This document shows positions 1 to 5,233 of a stretch of DNA of 5,602 nt, piece after piece (the stretch's first letter is position 1; every line of letters begins with the position of its first letter). The stretch comes from an uncultured Collinsella sp. Its GTDB lineage: Bacteria > Actinomycetota > Coriobacteriia > Coriobacteriales > Coriobacteriaceae. A program made the position numbers and the translations under genes. Where the stretch lies: assembly GCA_900756725.1 (NCBI GenBank), contig CAAELJ010000093.1:1-5602 (forward strand), in the 5' to 3' direction. The notes beneath the pieces are model-generated. The model made no database searches. It saw nothing but the letters and a program-made list of their open reading frames with translations, and was not told the DNA's origin.

Positions 1-198
1 CCCCCCGGCTTTGCCGCCTATCTCACGGTAAGCGACCACGAGAGCATGACGCACCGCATCACGCAGTTCGCCAGCCATATCGCCGTGCAATACGTACTCG
101 ATTCGCTCTATAGCAGCTACTTTGCCAAAGATTACGCCCGCTGCTCCGAGTTCCTAGAGCGCTCGTTCCCCTACACCCGCCTGCCCGGACTCAAGTAG
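1..198 (+). CDS. RpiR/MurR-family transcriptional regulator, C-terminal end (partial)
   Basis: This is the 3' end of a gene that begins before the window; 65 codons remain, ending in TAG at 196-198. The fragment contains TVSDHESMTHRI, then QFASHIAVQYVLDSLYSSYF, then a charged tail. This fits the last helices of the SIS (sugar isomerase) domain of RpiR/MurR regulators, where a segment like 'SRIAQL.VLD.LY' follows the last strand of the sugar-phosphate-binding fold. Such proteins have an N-terminal HTH_6 DNA-binding domain and usually control sugar or amino-sugar catabolism in response to a phosphosugar. The HTH part and the neighbouring catabolic genes are outside the window, so the effector cannot be named. 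The gene converges on the next gene, which is on the opposite strand. Family assignment is fairly sure, specific function unknown. Confidence 0.72.
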   Translation, partial: PPGFAAYLTVSDHESMTHRITQFASHIAVQYVLDSLYSSYFAKDYARCSEFLERSFPYTRLPGLK

Positions 199-202
199 CG
201 AC

Positions 203-223
203 GAGCGTGGATTTTGGACACTC
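203..223. repeat. GAGCG-type intergenic repeat, copy 1
   Basis: A short element opens with GAGCGTGGATTTTGGACA and closes with CTC. It starts five bases after the regulator stop codon. A near-identical copy at 1069-1090 differs by a T-to-C change, one extra T and an A-to-G change. Its first ten bases also form the start of the inverted-repeat arm at 231-240. The ends are weakly palindromic (GAGCG against a degenerate CGCTC). Function unknown; it looks like one unit of a dispersed intergenic family. Confidence 0.55.
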
Positions 224-230
224 AGATAAC

Positions 231-294
231 GAGCGTGGATAATCTCCCACTTTGAGCCCGCACACAGGCCAAAACCGGGAGATTATCCACGCTC
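231..294. repeat. 18-bp perfect inverted repeat between convergent genes
   Basis: GAGCGTGGATAATCTCCC at 231-248 is repeated exactly as its reverse complement at 277-294, with a 28-base loop (249-276). It lies between two convergent genes and could form a stable RNA hairpin from either strand. Only TTTT follows the right arm (296-299) and no T-run follows on the other strand, so a classical intrinsic terminator is not supported, although a transcription-blocking role is possible. The arms share GAGCGTGGAT with the repeat at 203 and resemble the one at 1069, which points to a dispersed repeat family. Confidence 0.8.
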
Positions 295-339
295 ATTTTG
301 GGTCCCCTGGGAACGCATGAGGAGGGCGGAAGACAGCCG

Positions 340-960
340 TTATTTGCGAGGCGTCAGCGACGTAAAGAGTCCGTGTTGGTTGCAGTAAAGATATATCCTG
401 CCGCGCCCGGTAATATGGAAGCGCGGCTGCACCGATTGCTCTGGATAGAGCTTCTTAAAGCAGATGCCGTCCATAGTCGCATATGCCACAAAGCTAATGT
501 AGTGATCCTTGGTCATGGGATGATCGAGCGTGACGTACCAATCGTCCTCGATGCGCTCGATGGAAAAGGCGTGGTCCGCGTCCGGCTCTTCGGCCTCCTG
601 GGGAAACATCGTGGAGCCACAGCAGCTAAAGCTGCCTTCTCCGAGCGCGTGCACAACGTTTCCGCAGATAGGGCAAACGTAAAAGACGCCTTTGAGCATA
701 TTGCCTGCACGGTTGGCGTTGGCCCGAATGTCACCAGCCAAAAGCTCGGCCACGCTTATGCCGAGTCTCTGGGCCAAAGGCTCAACGAGGGAAATGTCGG
801 GAAGGCCGCGGCCGGATTCCCACTTGCTGACGGCTTTATCGGTCACGCCAAGGCTTTCCGCCAGGGCGCGCTGGGTGAGGCCGCGCTCTTCGCGCAGCTG
901 CTTGATGGCATGCGCTGCCAAAAAAGTATGGGAGGCATTGGTTTGCCGTGTCTGGTTCAT
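340..960 (-). CDS. XRE helix-turn-helix protein fused to a desulfoferrodoxin-like metal-binding module
   Basis: Residues are numbered from an ATG at 1017 (225 aa). An XRE/Cro-type HTH covers about 36-94 (IKQLREERGLTQRALAE, then VSKWESGRGLPDI). A desulfoferrodoxin-like module follows. Cys115, Cys118, Cys132 and Cys133 match the rubredoxin-like centre I (CxxCGN...CCG). His149, His166, His172, Cys212 and His215 match the His4-Cys iron site of superoxide reductase (HPMTKDHYI and YCNQHG). The spacing 166-172 and 212-215 is that of known enzymes. The Glu-Lys pair normally just before the first His is Ala147-Asp148, so the protein is more likely a redox or iron-sensing regulator than an active superoxide reductase; this is inference. 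The start is uncertain: I prefer ATG at 960 (206 aa), because residues 1-19 are unlike the family and a weak promoter overlaps the ATG at 1017. Neither has a good Shine-Dalgarno. pyrE lies upstream on the same strand across a 300-base repeat-rich gap, so co-transcription is doubtful. Confidence 0.85.
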   Translation of the reverse strand: MNQTRQTNASHTFLAAHAIKQLREERGLTQRALAESLGVTDKAVSKWESGRGLPDISLVEPLAQRLGISVAELLAGDIRANANRAGNMLKGVFYVCPICGNVVHALGEGSFSCCGSTMFPQEAEEPDADHAFSIERIEDDWYVTLDHPMTKDHYISFVAYATMDGICFKKLYPEQSVQPRFHITGRGRIYLYCNQHGLFTSLTPRK

Positions 961-1008
961 GGGCTGTCCAATCAAATTGAAGAAATGGAGTGAACCGGTT
1001 CGACAGTC

Positions 1009-1037
1009 AGTATCCATTTGAAGGCCAGGCTCGACAA
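1009..1037 (-). promoter_or_regulatory. Weak promoter candidate for the HTH-desulfoferrodoxin gene
   Basis: Read on the minus strand, TTGTCG (1037-1032) and GATACT (1014-1009) are 17 bases apart, each matching the sigma-70 consensus at 4 of 6 positions. A start of transcription near 1002 would exclude the ATG at 1017 and favour the one at 960. The matches are poor and could be chance. Confidence 0.22.
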
Positions 1038-1068
1038 CCTACGCTGCGTAGACATGCGCCAATCGAAC

Positions 1069-1090
1069 GAGCGCGGATTTTTGGACGCTC
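1069..1090. repeat. GAGCG-type intergenic repeat, copy 2
   Basis: This element begins GAGCGCGGATTTTTGGA and ends CGCTC. It matches the copy at 203-223 with two substitutions and one added T. Here the two ends are a clean 5-bp inverted pair (GAGCG/CGCTC). It stands five bases before the next stem-loop, as copy 1 stands eight bases before the 18-bp inverted repeat, so the arrangement 'GAGCG unit then longer palindrome' occurs twice in this window. Confidence 0.6.
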
Positions 1091-1094
1091 ATCC

Positions 1095-1154
1095 TGAGTA
1101 GTCATTTAAGAACGCCCCAATGACTACTCATTTATGTCTGTCCCCAATGACTAC
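1095..1154. repeat. AATGACTAC stem-loop with an extra 3' copy of its arm
   Basis: TGAGTAGTCATT (1095-1106) and AATGACTACTCA (1119-1130) form a perfect 12-bp inverted repeat around a 12-base loop. CCCCAATGACTAC, which spans the loop end and the right arm (1115-1127), recurs as a direct copy at 1142-1154, so two right arms compete for one left arm. The unit lies in the gene-free gap between pyrE and the HTH gene. No T-run follows. It is best read as an intergenic repeat; any regulatory role is speculation. Confidence 0.72.
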
Positions 1155-1188
1155 CAAGGCAACGCCGATGTTTTGGCAACGACAGCGA

Positions 1189-1287
1189 AAACCCGCCAGA
1201 GCGAGCAAGGTGCCTTGAAACGAGGCGGCATTGATCTTTCGATCATGCCGCCGAAGTTGAAAGGCAGATTGCCGCTCTGGCGGGTTT
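1189..1287. repeat. 99-base nested palindrome, possible miniature mobile element
   Basis: The outer arms AAACCCGCCAGAGCG (1189-1203) and their exact reverse complement (1273-1287) are 15 bp each. Inside are TGCCTT (1211-1216) paired with AAGGCA (1261-1266), and GGCGGCATTGATC (1224-1236) paired with GATCATGCCGCC (1241-1252, one T bulged) around the loop TTTC. The whole element can thus fold as one long interrupted hairpin. CAGCG occurs on both sides (1183-1187 and 1289-1293), one base outside the element, and could be a target duplication, though five bases can match by chance. It has no coding capacity of its own. A transcript attenuation or RNA-stabilising role downstream of pyrE is the alternative. 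Confidence 0.7.
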
Positions 1288-1300
1288 GCAGCGTCGAGCC

Positions 1301-1328
1301 GTTACGCGGGTTGGTAAACCCGCGTAAC
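1301..1328 (-). terminator. Stem-loop abutting the pyrE stop codon, possible terminator
   Basis: GTTACGCGGGTT (1301-1312) and AACCCGCGTAAC (1317-1328) form a perfect 12-bp stem with a 4-base loop. On the minus strand the stem begins at the last base of the pyrE TAG. The position and stability suit an mRNA 3' end, but no U-run follows, so it may be a 3'-stabilising hairpin or another intergenic repeat and not a true intrinsic terminator. Confidence 0.42.
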
Positions 1329-2011
1329 TACTCCCGAGCTCCGTACTGCTCGTAGTAGGCGTCGATAGCGGTCTTGAGCTCGTCGTCGATGACGACTTTG
1401 CCGTCGATCTCGTGGTTGTAGAGGGTCTCGATGACCTCGGCCATGGAGACGATGCTCGCGACGGGGAAACCGTACTTGGCCTCGATCTCCTTCTGCGCGG
1501 TGGTCACGCCACCCTTGCCGACCTCCATGCGGTTGAGGGACACGATGAGGCCCTTGATCTCGACATCGGCAGCAGCCTTGACCTTGGGATAGGTCTCGTC
1601 GATGGACTTACCGCTGGTAGTGACGTCCTCGACCATGACCACGCGGTCGCCGTCCTGGGGCTCGTAGCCCAGCAGGTTGCCCTTGTCGGCGCCGTGGTCC
1701 TTGGCCTCCTTGCGATCGCAGCAGTACTTGACCTCCTTGCCGTACAGCTCGTGGTAGGCAATTGCGGTCACGACGGCCAGCGGAATACCCTTGTAGGCCG
1801 GTCCAAACAGCACGTCAAAGTCGTCGCCAAAGTTATCGTGGATGGCCTGGGCGTAATACTCGCCCAGCTTCTTGAGCTGGTAGCCCGTCACATAGGCGCC
1901 GGCGTTCATAAAGAACGGGGACTGACGGCCGCTCTTGAGCGTAAAGCTGCCGAATTTAAGAACGTCGGACTCAACCATGAACTTGATGAACTCTTGCTTG
2001 TAAGCCTCCAT
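1328..2011 (-). CDS. pyrE: Orotate phosphoribosyltransferase
   Basis: The product converts orotate and PRPP to orotidine 5'-monophosphate and pyrophosphate, the fifth step of de novo pyrimidine synthesis, in the cytosol. The 227-residue length is normal. Visible motifs, counted from the chosen ATG: TLKSGRQSPFF at about 24-34, FGPAYKGIPL at 69-78, RKEAKDHG at 100-107 (catalytic flexible-loop Lys and His), and the PRPP-binding signature VMVEDVTTSGKS at 125-136. The start at 2011 is favoured over an in-frame start at 2095: GAGAGGAG lies five bases upstream of it, while the extra 28 residues of the longer form have no counterpart in the family. No other pyrimidine gene is in the window, and no PyrR-type attenuator was recognised. 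It is divergent from mgtA and reads toward the HTH gene. No convincing promoter could be picked out. Confidence 0.95.
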   Translation of the reverse strand: MEAYKQEFIKFMVESDVLKFGSFTLKSGRQSPFFMNAGAYVTGYQLKKLGEYYAQAIHDNFGDDFDVLFGPAYKGIPLAVVTAIAYHELYGKEVKYCCDRKEAKDHGADKGNLLGYEPQDGDRVVMVEDVTTSGKSIDETYPKVKAAADVEIKGLIVSLNRMEVGKGGVTTAQKEIEAKYGFPVASIVSMAEVIETLYNHEIDGKVVIDDELKTAIDAYYEQYGARE

Positions 2012-2016
2012 GCGGG

Positions 2017-2024
2017 CTCCTCTC
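2017..2024 (-). promoter_or_regulatory. pyrE ribosome binding site
   Basis: Minus-strand GAGAGGAG lies five bases before the ATG at 2011. It is the element that decides the pyrE start in favour of the 227-residue form. Confidence 0.85.
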
Positions 2025-2136
2025 GTAATCGCGTACGTGCCTTCCAGTTTAGCGCAGGCAGGGCGCGTTGCGGGCGCGCTTTGGGGCCTCGGCATTCTGT
2101 AAAGGCTTTGTCAGGGGCAATGGTTTTCCAAACATT

Positions 2137-2170
2137 GGGGTTGACACGGCAAACCCCCTCATCAAGAATA
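2137..2170 (+). promoter_or_regulatory. Putative mgtA-leader promoter with operator-like inverted repeat
   Basis: TTGACA (2141-2146) is a perfect -35 box. AAGAAT (2164-2169, 17-base spacing) or AGAATA (18-base spacing) would serve as a modest -10 box, placing transcription start near 2176 and a leader of about 270 bases before mgtA. GGGGTT (2137-2142) and AACCCC (2152-2157) form a 6-bp inverted repeat that overlaps the -35 box, so a repressor or activator could bind here. It is the best promoter candidate in the 435-base divergent region. Confidence 0.5.
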
Positions 2171-2185
2171 CGGGCGGATTGTAAC

Positions 2186-2200
2186 GGGTACGAGATACCC
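2186..2200 (+). other. Small hairpin at the start of the mgtA leader
   Basis: GGGTA (2186-2190) and TACCC (2196-2200) form a 5-bp stem with a 5-base loop, about ten bases after the inferred transcription start and before the leader ORF. It could protect the 5' end. Its small size makes chance a fair explanation. Confidence 0.3.
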
Positions 2201-2235
2201 AAAGCGCGCCGCGCCCGGCCTTAAGGAGGTGTGCC

Positions 2236-2307
2236 ATGGAAGGCAGTCATAGTCGAAAAACCTGCATGTCGCCCTCGGCACGCCGCGAGGATTCCGCGCA
2301 CGCATAA
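2236..2307 (+). CDS. Candidate leader peptide upstream of mgtA (23 aa)
   Basis: An ATG at 2236 is preceded by AAGGAGGT (2223-2230), a near-perfect Shine-Dalgarno five bases away, stronger than most in this window. The frame runs 23 codons to TAA at 2305-2307. The peptide begins MEGSHSRKTC and ends ARREDSAHA; it is polar, with charged residues clustered as RRED near the C-terminus, and has no membrane segment. It does not resemble the proline-rich MgtL of Salmonella in sequence, but it occupies the same place: between the promoter and the start of a Mg2+-transporter gene, with a stem-loop after its stop codon. Translation-coupled control of mgtA is inferred from this layout. With so short a frame, the Shine-Dalgarno is the main support. 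Confidence 0.5.
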   Translation: MEGSHSRKTCMSPSARREDSAHA

Positions 2308-2328
2308 GCGCCAACAGCCGATCGTCAA

Positions 2329-2364
2329 AACCACCACAAAGGTGCCTGTCCCTTTGTGGTGGTT
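2329..2364 (+). repeat. 14-bp perfect stem-loop in the mgtA leader
   Basis: AACCACCACAAAGG (2329-2342) pairs exactly with CCTTTGTGGTGGTT (2351-2364) around an 8-base loop. It begins 21 bases after the leader-ORF stop codon. No T-run follows directly; a TTTTTT at 2393-2398 is too far away to make this stem a standard terminator. The right arm reappears at 5264-5277 after mgtA, so the element belongs to a dispersed repeat family and may have been taken up into the leader secondarily. Confidence 0.75.
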
Positions 2365-2423
2365 CGAAAGCATGACGTGAGCGACATCTAGGTTTTTTGA
2401 AGCACATACGACACGTACGCTAA

Positions 2424-2442
2424 CTCCCTTCAACAAGGAGGA
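2424..2442 (+). promoter_or_regulatory. mgtA ribosome binding site within a potential masking hairpin
   Basis: AAGGAGGA (2435-2442) is a strong Shine-Dalgarno five bases before the mgtA ATG. Directly upstream, CTCCCTT (2424-2430) can pair with AAGGAG (2435-2440) through the four-base loop CAAC, with one C bulged. Such a hairpin would hide the ribosome binding site. The pairing is plain in the sequence; use as a switch is inference. Confidence 0.55.
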
Positions 2443-2446
2443 CCCT

Positions 2447-5206
2447 ATGCTGATGCTCAAAACCGCCACGGTACTCGAAGCCATCTCCAAGCGCCGCCGC
2501 ACGGCGCGCCCCGCCGCTCATACCGGCATGTCCAAGAACACCATATTCGCCGCCACCCATAGCGCCGAGGATGCCCTCGTGCTGCTCGACGCCACAGCCG
2601 ACGGCCTCACCGCCGAGCACGCCGCCGAGCGCCTGAGCGCCGTCGGCCCCAACACCACCGAAGCGCCGACCAAGACGCTCGCCCGCCGCATCGCCGACGC
2701 GTTCGTCGATCCCTTCGCTGGCATCCTCGCCGCCCTCGCACTGGTCTCGCTCTACATCGACGTGCTCGCCGTGCCCGAGCTGCAGCGTGACCCCTCCACG
2801 GTCATCGTCATCGGCATCATGCTGCTGGTATCGGGCGGCATGAAGTTTATCCAGGAAGCCCGCAGCGGCAATGCGGCCGAGGCCCTTAAGGACCTGGTCT
2901 CCAGCACCTGCTGTGCCCTGCGCGACGGCGAGCGCGTCGAGATCCCCTTCGACGAGCTCGTCCCCGGCGATGTAATCCGCCTCTCTGCCGGCGACATGGT
3001 GCCGGCAGATGTCCGCATCATCACCGCGCGCGACCTGTTTGTGATCGAGTCCGCACTCACCGGCGAGAGCGAGGCCGTCGAGAAGACCGCTGCCGCCGCG
3101 GGTGCCGACAGCTCCGCGCTACCACTCTCTGCCTGCAAGAACATCGTCTTTACCGGCACCTCCGTGCAAAACGGCACCGCCATGGCGCTTGTCGTTGCCA
3201 CCGGCTCGGACACCTACCTGGGCGGCATCGCCAAGATGCTCAACGGACGCGGCGAGAAGAGCGCGTTTGACCGCGGCGTCTCGAGCGTCTCCATGCTGCT
3301 CGTGCGCCTCATGCTCGTTATGGCGCCGGCGGTCTTTGCCATCAACGCCGCCACCAAGGGCAACGTCATCGACGCGCTGCTGTTCGCCACGAGCGTGGCC
3401 GTGGGCATCACGCCGCAGATGCTTCCCGTCATCGTGACCACGAGCCTGTCGCAGGGCGCCAAGGACCTCGCCCGCCGCCAGGTTATCGTCAAGGAGCTGC
3501 CGGCGATCCAAAACCTCGGCGCGATGGACGTCCTGTGCTGCGACAAGACCGGCACCCTCACCGAAGACCGCATCGTGCTCGAGCGCTACCTCAACACCGA
3601 CGGCAACGAGGATGCGCGCGTGCTGCGCCATGCGTTTTTGAACAGCTTCTTCCAGACCGGCCTCAAAAACCTTATCGACCTGGCCGTCATCGACCGTGCC
3701 GATGTGACGCCCTCGACCGTCGTGCCCGATTCTATGCTGGGCCAGAGCCTGCGCGACCGCTATACCAAGGTCGACGAGGTGCCCTTCGATTTCTCGCGCC
3801 GCCGCCTGAGCGTAGTTGTCGCCGACGCCCAGGGCAAAACCCAGATGGTCACCAAGGGAGCTGCCGAGGAAATGCTCGAGATCTGCTCCTTTGTCGAGGT
3901 CGATGGCGCCGCCCAGCCGCTTACCGAAGATAAGCTCGCCCAGATTCGCAAGCAGGTCGCCGGGCTCAACGCCGAGGGCCTGCGCGTGATTGCCGTGGCG
4001 CAGAAAACCAATCCGCGCTGCGTGGGCGAGTTTGGCATTGCCGACGAATGCGACATGGTGTTGATGGGCTTTTTGGCCTTCCTCGATCCGCCCAAGGCGA
4101 GTGCCGCGGGCGCCGTCGCCACGCTCGAGGCCAAGGGTGTGGCGGTCAAGGTCCTGACCGGCGACAACGACCGCGTCGCCGCCACCGTCTGCGAACAGAT
4201 CGGTATCGACGCGAGCAACGTCTTGCTCGGCTCCGAGATCGATGCGCTCGATGACGCCGAACTTGCCGAGCGCGCCGAGAACACCCACCTCTTCGCCAAG
4301 CTCTCGCCTCTGCAGAAGGCGCGCCTGGTGCGCGTCATGCGCGAGCTGCTCGGTCACACCGTGGGCTTTATGGGTGACGGCATCAACGACGCCGCCGCCA
4401 TGCGCGCGAGCGACTGCGGCATCTCGGTCGACTCCGCCGTCGACATCGCCAAGGAATCCGCCGATATCATCTTGCTCCAGAAGGACCTGGGCGTGCTCGA
4501 GCGCGGCATCATCGAAGGCCGCCGCACCTACGGCAACCTACTCAAGTACCTCAAGACCACGGTGAGCTCCAACTTTGGCAACGTGCTATCCGTGACCGTC
4601 GCGAGCCTGTTCTTGCCGTTCTTGCCCATGAGCGCTCTGCAGCTGGTGCTGCTGTCGCTGGTCTACGAGATCGTGTGCATCGCGCTGCCGTGGGACACCG
4701 TCGATGACGCCTGGACTGCCCGTCCGCGCGCCTGGGATGCCGCGTCCATTAAGGGCTTTATGCTCGAGTTGGGTCCCGTGAGCTCACTGTTTGATATCGT
4801 GACTTTCGCCGCGCTCTTCTTTGTGGTGTGCCCCGCCGCCGTGGGCGCGAGCTGGGCCGAGCTTGCCGCTGTAGGCGACGTCGCAGGCATGGCGGCCTTT
4901 ACGGCGCTCTTCCAGAGCGGTTGGTTTGTCGAGTCCATGTGGTCGCAGACGCTCGTGGTCCACATGCTGCGCTCCCCGCGCCTGCCACGCCCGCGCGACC
5001 ACGCCGCGCCCGCGCTGTGCCTCCTCACCGTGCTGGGCCTGGTGCTCGTCACCTGGCTGCCGGCAAGCCCCATCGCCGATGCGCTGGGTCTCATGCCGCT
5101 GCCGCCAATCTTCTTCGCGCTGCTCATCGGCATTGTCGCCGCCTACATCGCGCTCACCCAACTGGCCAAGCGCCGCTACATCGCCCGCCACGGCGAGCTG
5201 CTGTAA
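2447..5206 (+). CDS. mgtA: Magnesium-transporting P-type ATPase (P3B type)
   Basis: An inner-membrane pump that imports Mg2+ using ATP; 919 residues, close to the ~900 of the family. Domains in order: cytoplasmic N-terminus; helices at about 88-108 and 115-133; actuator domain with TGES at 205-208; helices near 281-300 and 306-330 with the M4 motif SVAVGITPQMLP (316-327); phosphorylation motif DKTGTLT with the phospho-accepting Asp366; nucleotide-binding domain with KGA (470-472); TGDND (571-575); GDGIND (643-648); then SSNFGNV (707-713) and the C-terminal helices. The tail includes GPVSSLFDIVTF and FQSGWFVESMWSQTLVVHML, both diagnostic of MgtA/MgtB and not of Ca2+ or K+ pumps. The ATG at 2447 is fixed by its Shine-Dalgarno. 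Compared with E. coli MgtA as I remember it, M4 has Gln324 for Glu, and M6 has Ser737, Glu741 and Cys744 for Asn, Asp and Gln, so ion-pocket details may differ. The gene stands alone, with a long leader, divergent from pyrE. Confidence 0.95.
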   Translation: MLMLKTATVLEAISKRRRTARPAAHTGMSKNTIFAATHSAEDALVLLDATADGLTAEHAAERLSAVGPNTTEAPTKTLARRIADAFVDPFAGILAALALVSLYIDVLAVPELQRDPSTVIVIGIMLLVSGGMKFIQEARSGNAAEALKDLVSSTCCALRDGERVEIPFDELVPGDVIRLSAGDMVPADVRIITARDLFVIESALTGESEAVEKTAAAAGADSSALPLSACKNIVFTGTSVQNGTAMALVVATGSDTYLGGIAKMLNGRGEKSAFDRGVSSVSMLLVRLMLVMAPAVFAINAATKGNVIDALLFATSVAVGITPQMLPVIVTTSLSQGAKDLARRQVIVKELPAIQNLGAMDVLCCDKTGTLTEDRIVLERYLNTDGNEDARVLRHAFLNSFFQTGLKNLIDLAVIDRADVTPSTVVPDSMLGQSLRDRYTKVDEVPFDFSRRRLSVVVADAQGKTQMVTKGAAEEMLEICSFVEVDGAAQPLTEDKLAQIRKQVAGLNAEGLRVIAVAQKTNPRCVGEFGIADECDMVLMGFLAFLDPPKASAAGAVATLEAKGVAVKVLTGDNDRVAATVCEQIGIDASNVLLGSEIDALDDAELAERAENTHLFAKLSPLQKARLVRVMRELLGHTVGFMGDGINDAAAMRASDCGISVDSAVDIAKESADIILLQKDLGVLERGIIEGRRTYGNLLKYLKTTVSSNFGNVLSVTVASLFLPFLPMSALQLVLLSLVYEIVCIALPWDTVDDAWTARPRAWDAASIKGFMLELGPVSSLFDIVTFAALFFVVCPAAVGASWAELAAVGDVAGMAAFTALFQSGWFVESMWSQTLVVHMLRSPRLPRPRDHAAPALCLLTVLGLVLVTWLPASPIADALGLMPLPPIFFALLIGIVAAYIALTQLAKRRYIARHGELL

Positions 5207-5233
5207 CGCACGAGTTGTGACGCTCGACCCATC

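Noticed and set aside
298..993. Long plus-strand open frame (231 codons) opposite the HTH-desulfoferrodoxin gene
   Set aside because: It is the antisense of a gene with clear domain motifs; its translation has no recognisable domain, and a GC-rich gene commonly leaves such open shadows.
1095..1287. CRISPR-like array
   Set aside because: The repeats are palindromic, few and not evenly spaced by unique spacers; no cas gene is present.
1134..1355. 73-codon plus-strand frame in the gap between pyrE and the HTH gene
   Set aside because: It runs straight through the nested palindrome and the pyrE stem-loop and into the pyrE 3' end; its ATG has no Shine-Dalgarno sequence.
2012..2095. Longer pyrE start adding 28 residues
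   Set aside because: The extra residues have no family counterpart, and the ribosome binding site GAGAGGAG points to the ATG at 2011.
1412..2224. 270-codon plus-strand open frame opposite pyrE
   Set aside because: It is antisense to pyrE, whose motifs are unmistakable; the translation is a Leu/Val/Gly/Asp-rich pattern typical of a reverse-complement shadow.
2372..2398. Intrinsic terminator (attenuator) ending in TTTTTT before mgtA
   Set aside because: Only a short stem with a mismatch (ATG/CAT, CG/CG) lies upstream, separated from the T-run by five bases; too weak to call.
2176..2446. Mg2+ riboswitch (M-box or ykoK type) in the mgtA leader
   Set aside because: I could not find the conserved core or the expected set of helices; the leader is better described by a small ORF and simple hairpins. 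A covariance-model search would settle it.
3119..4357. 412-codon minus-strand open frame inside mgtA
   Set aside because: The translation is a His/Asp/Ala/Gly/Leu-rich pattern without domains, as expected opposite a GC-rich ATPase gene.
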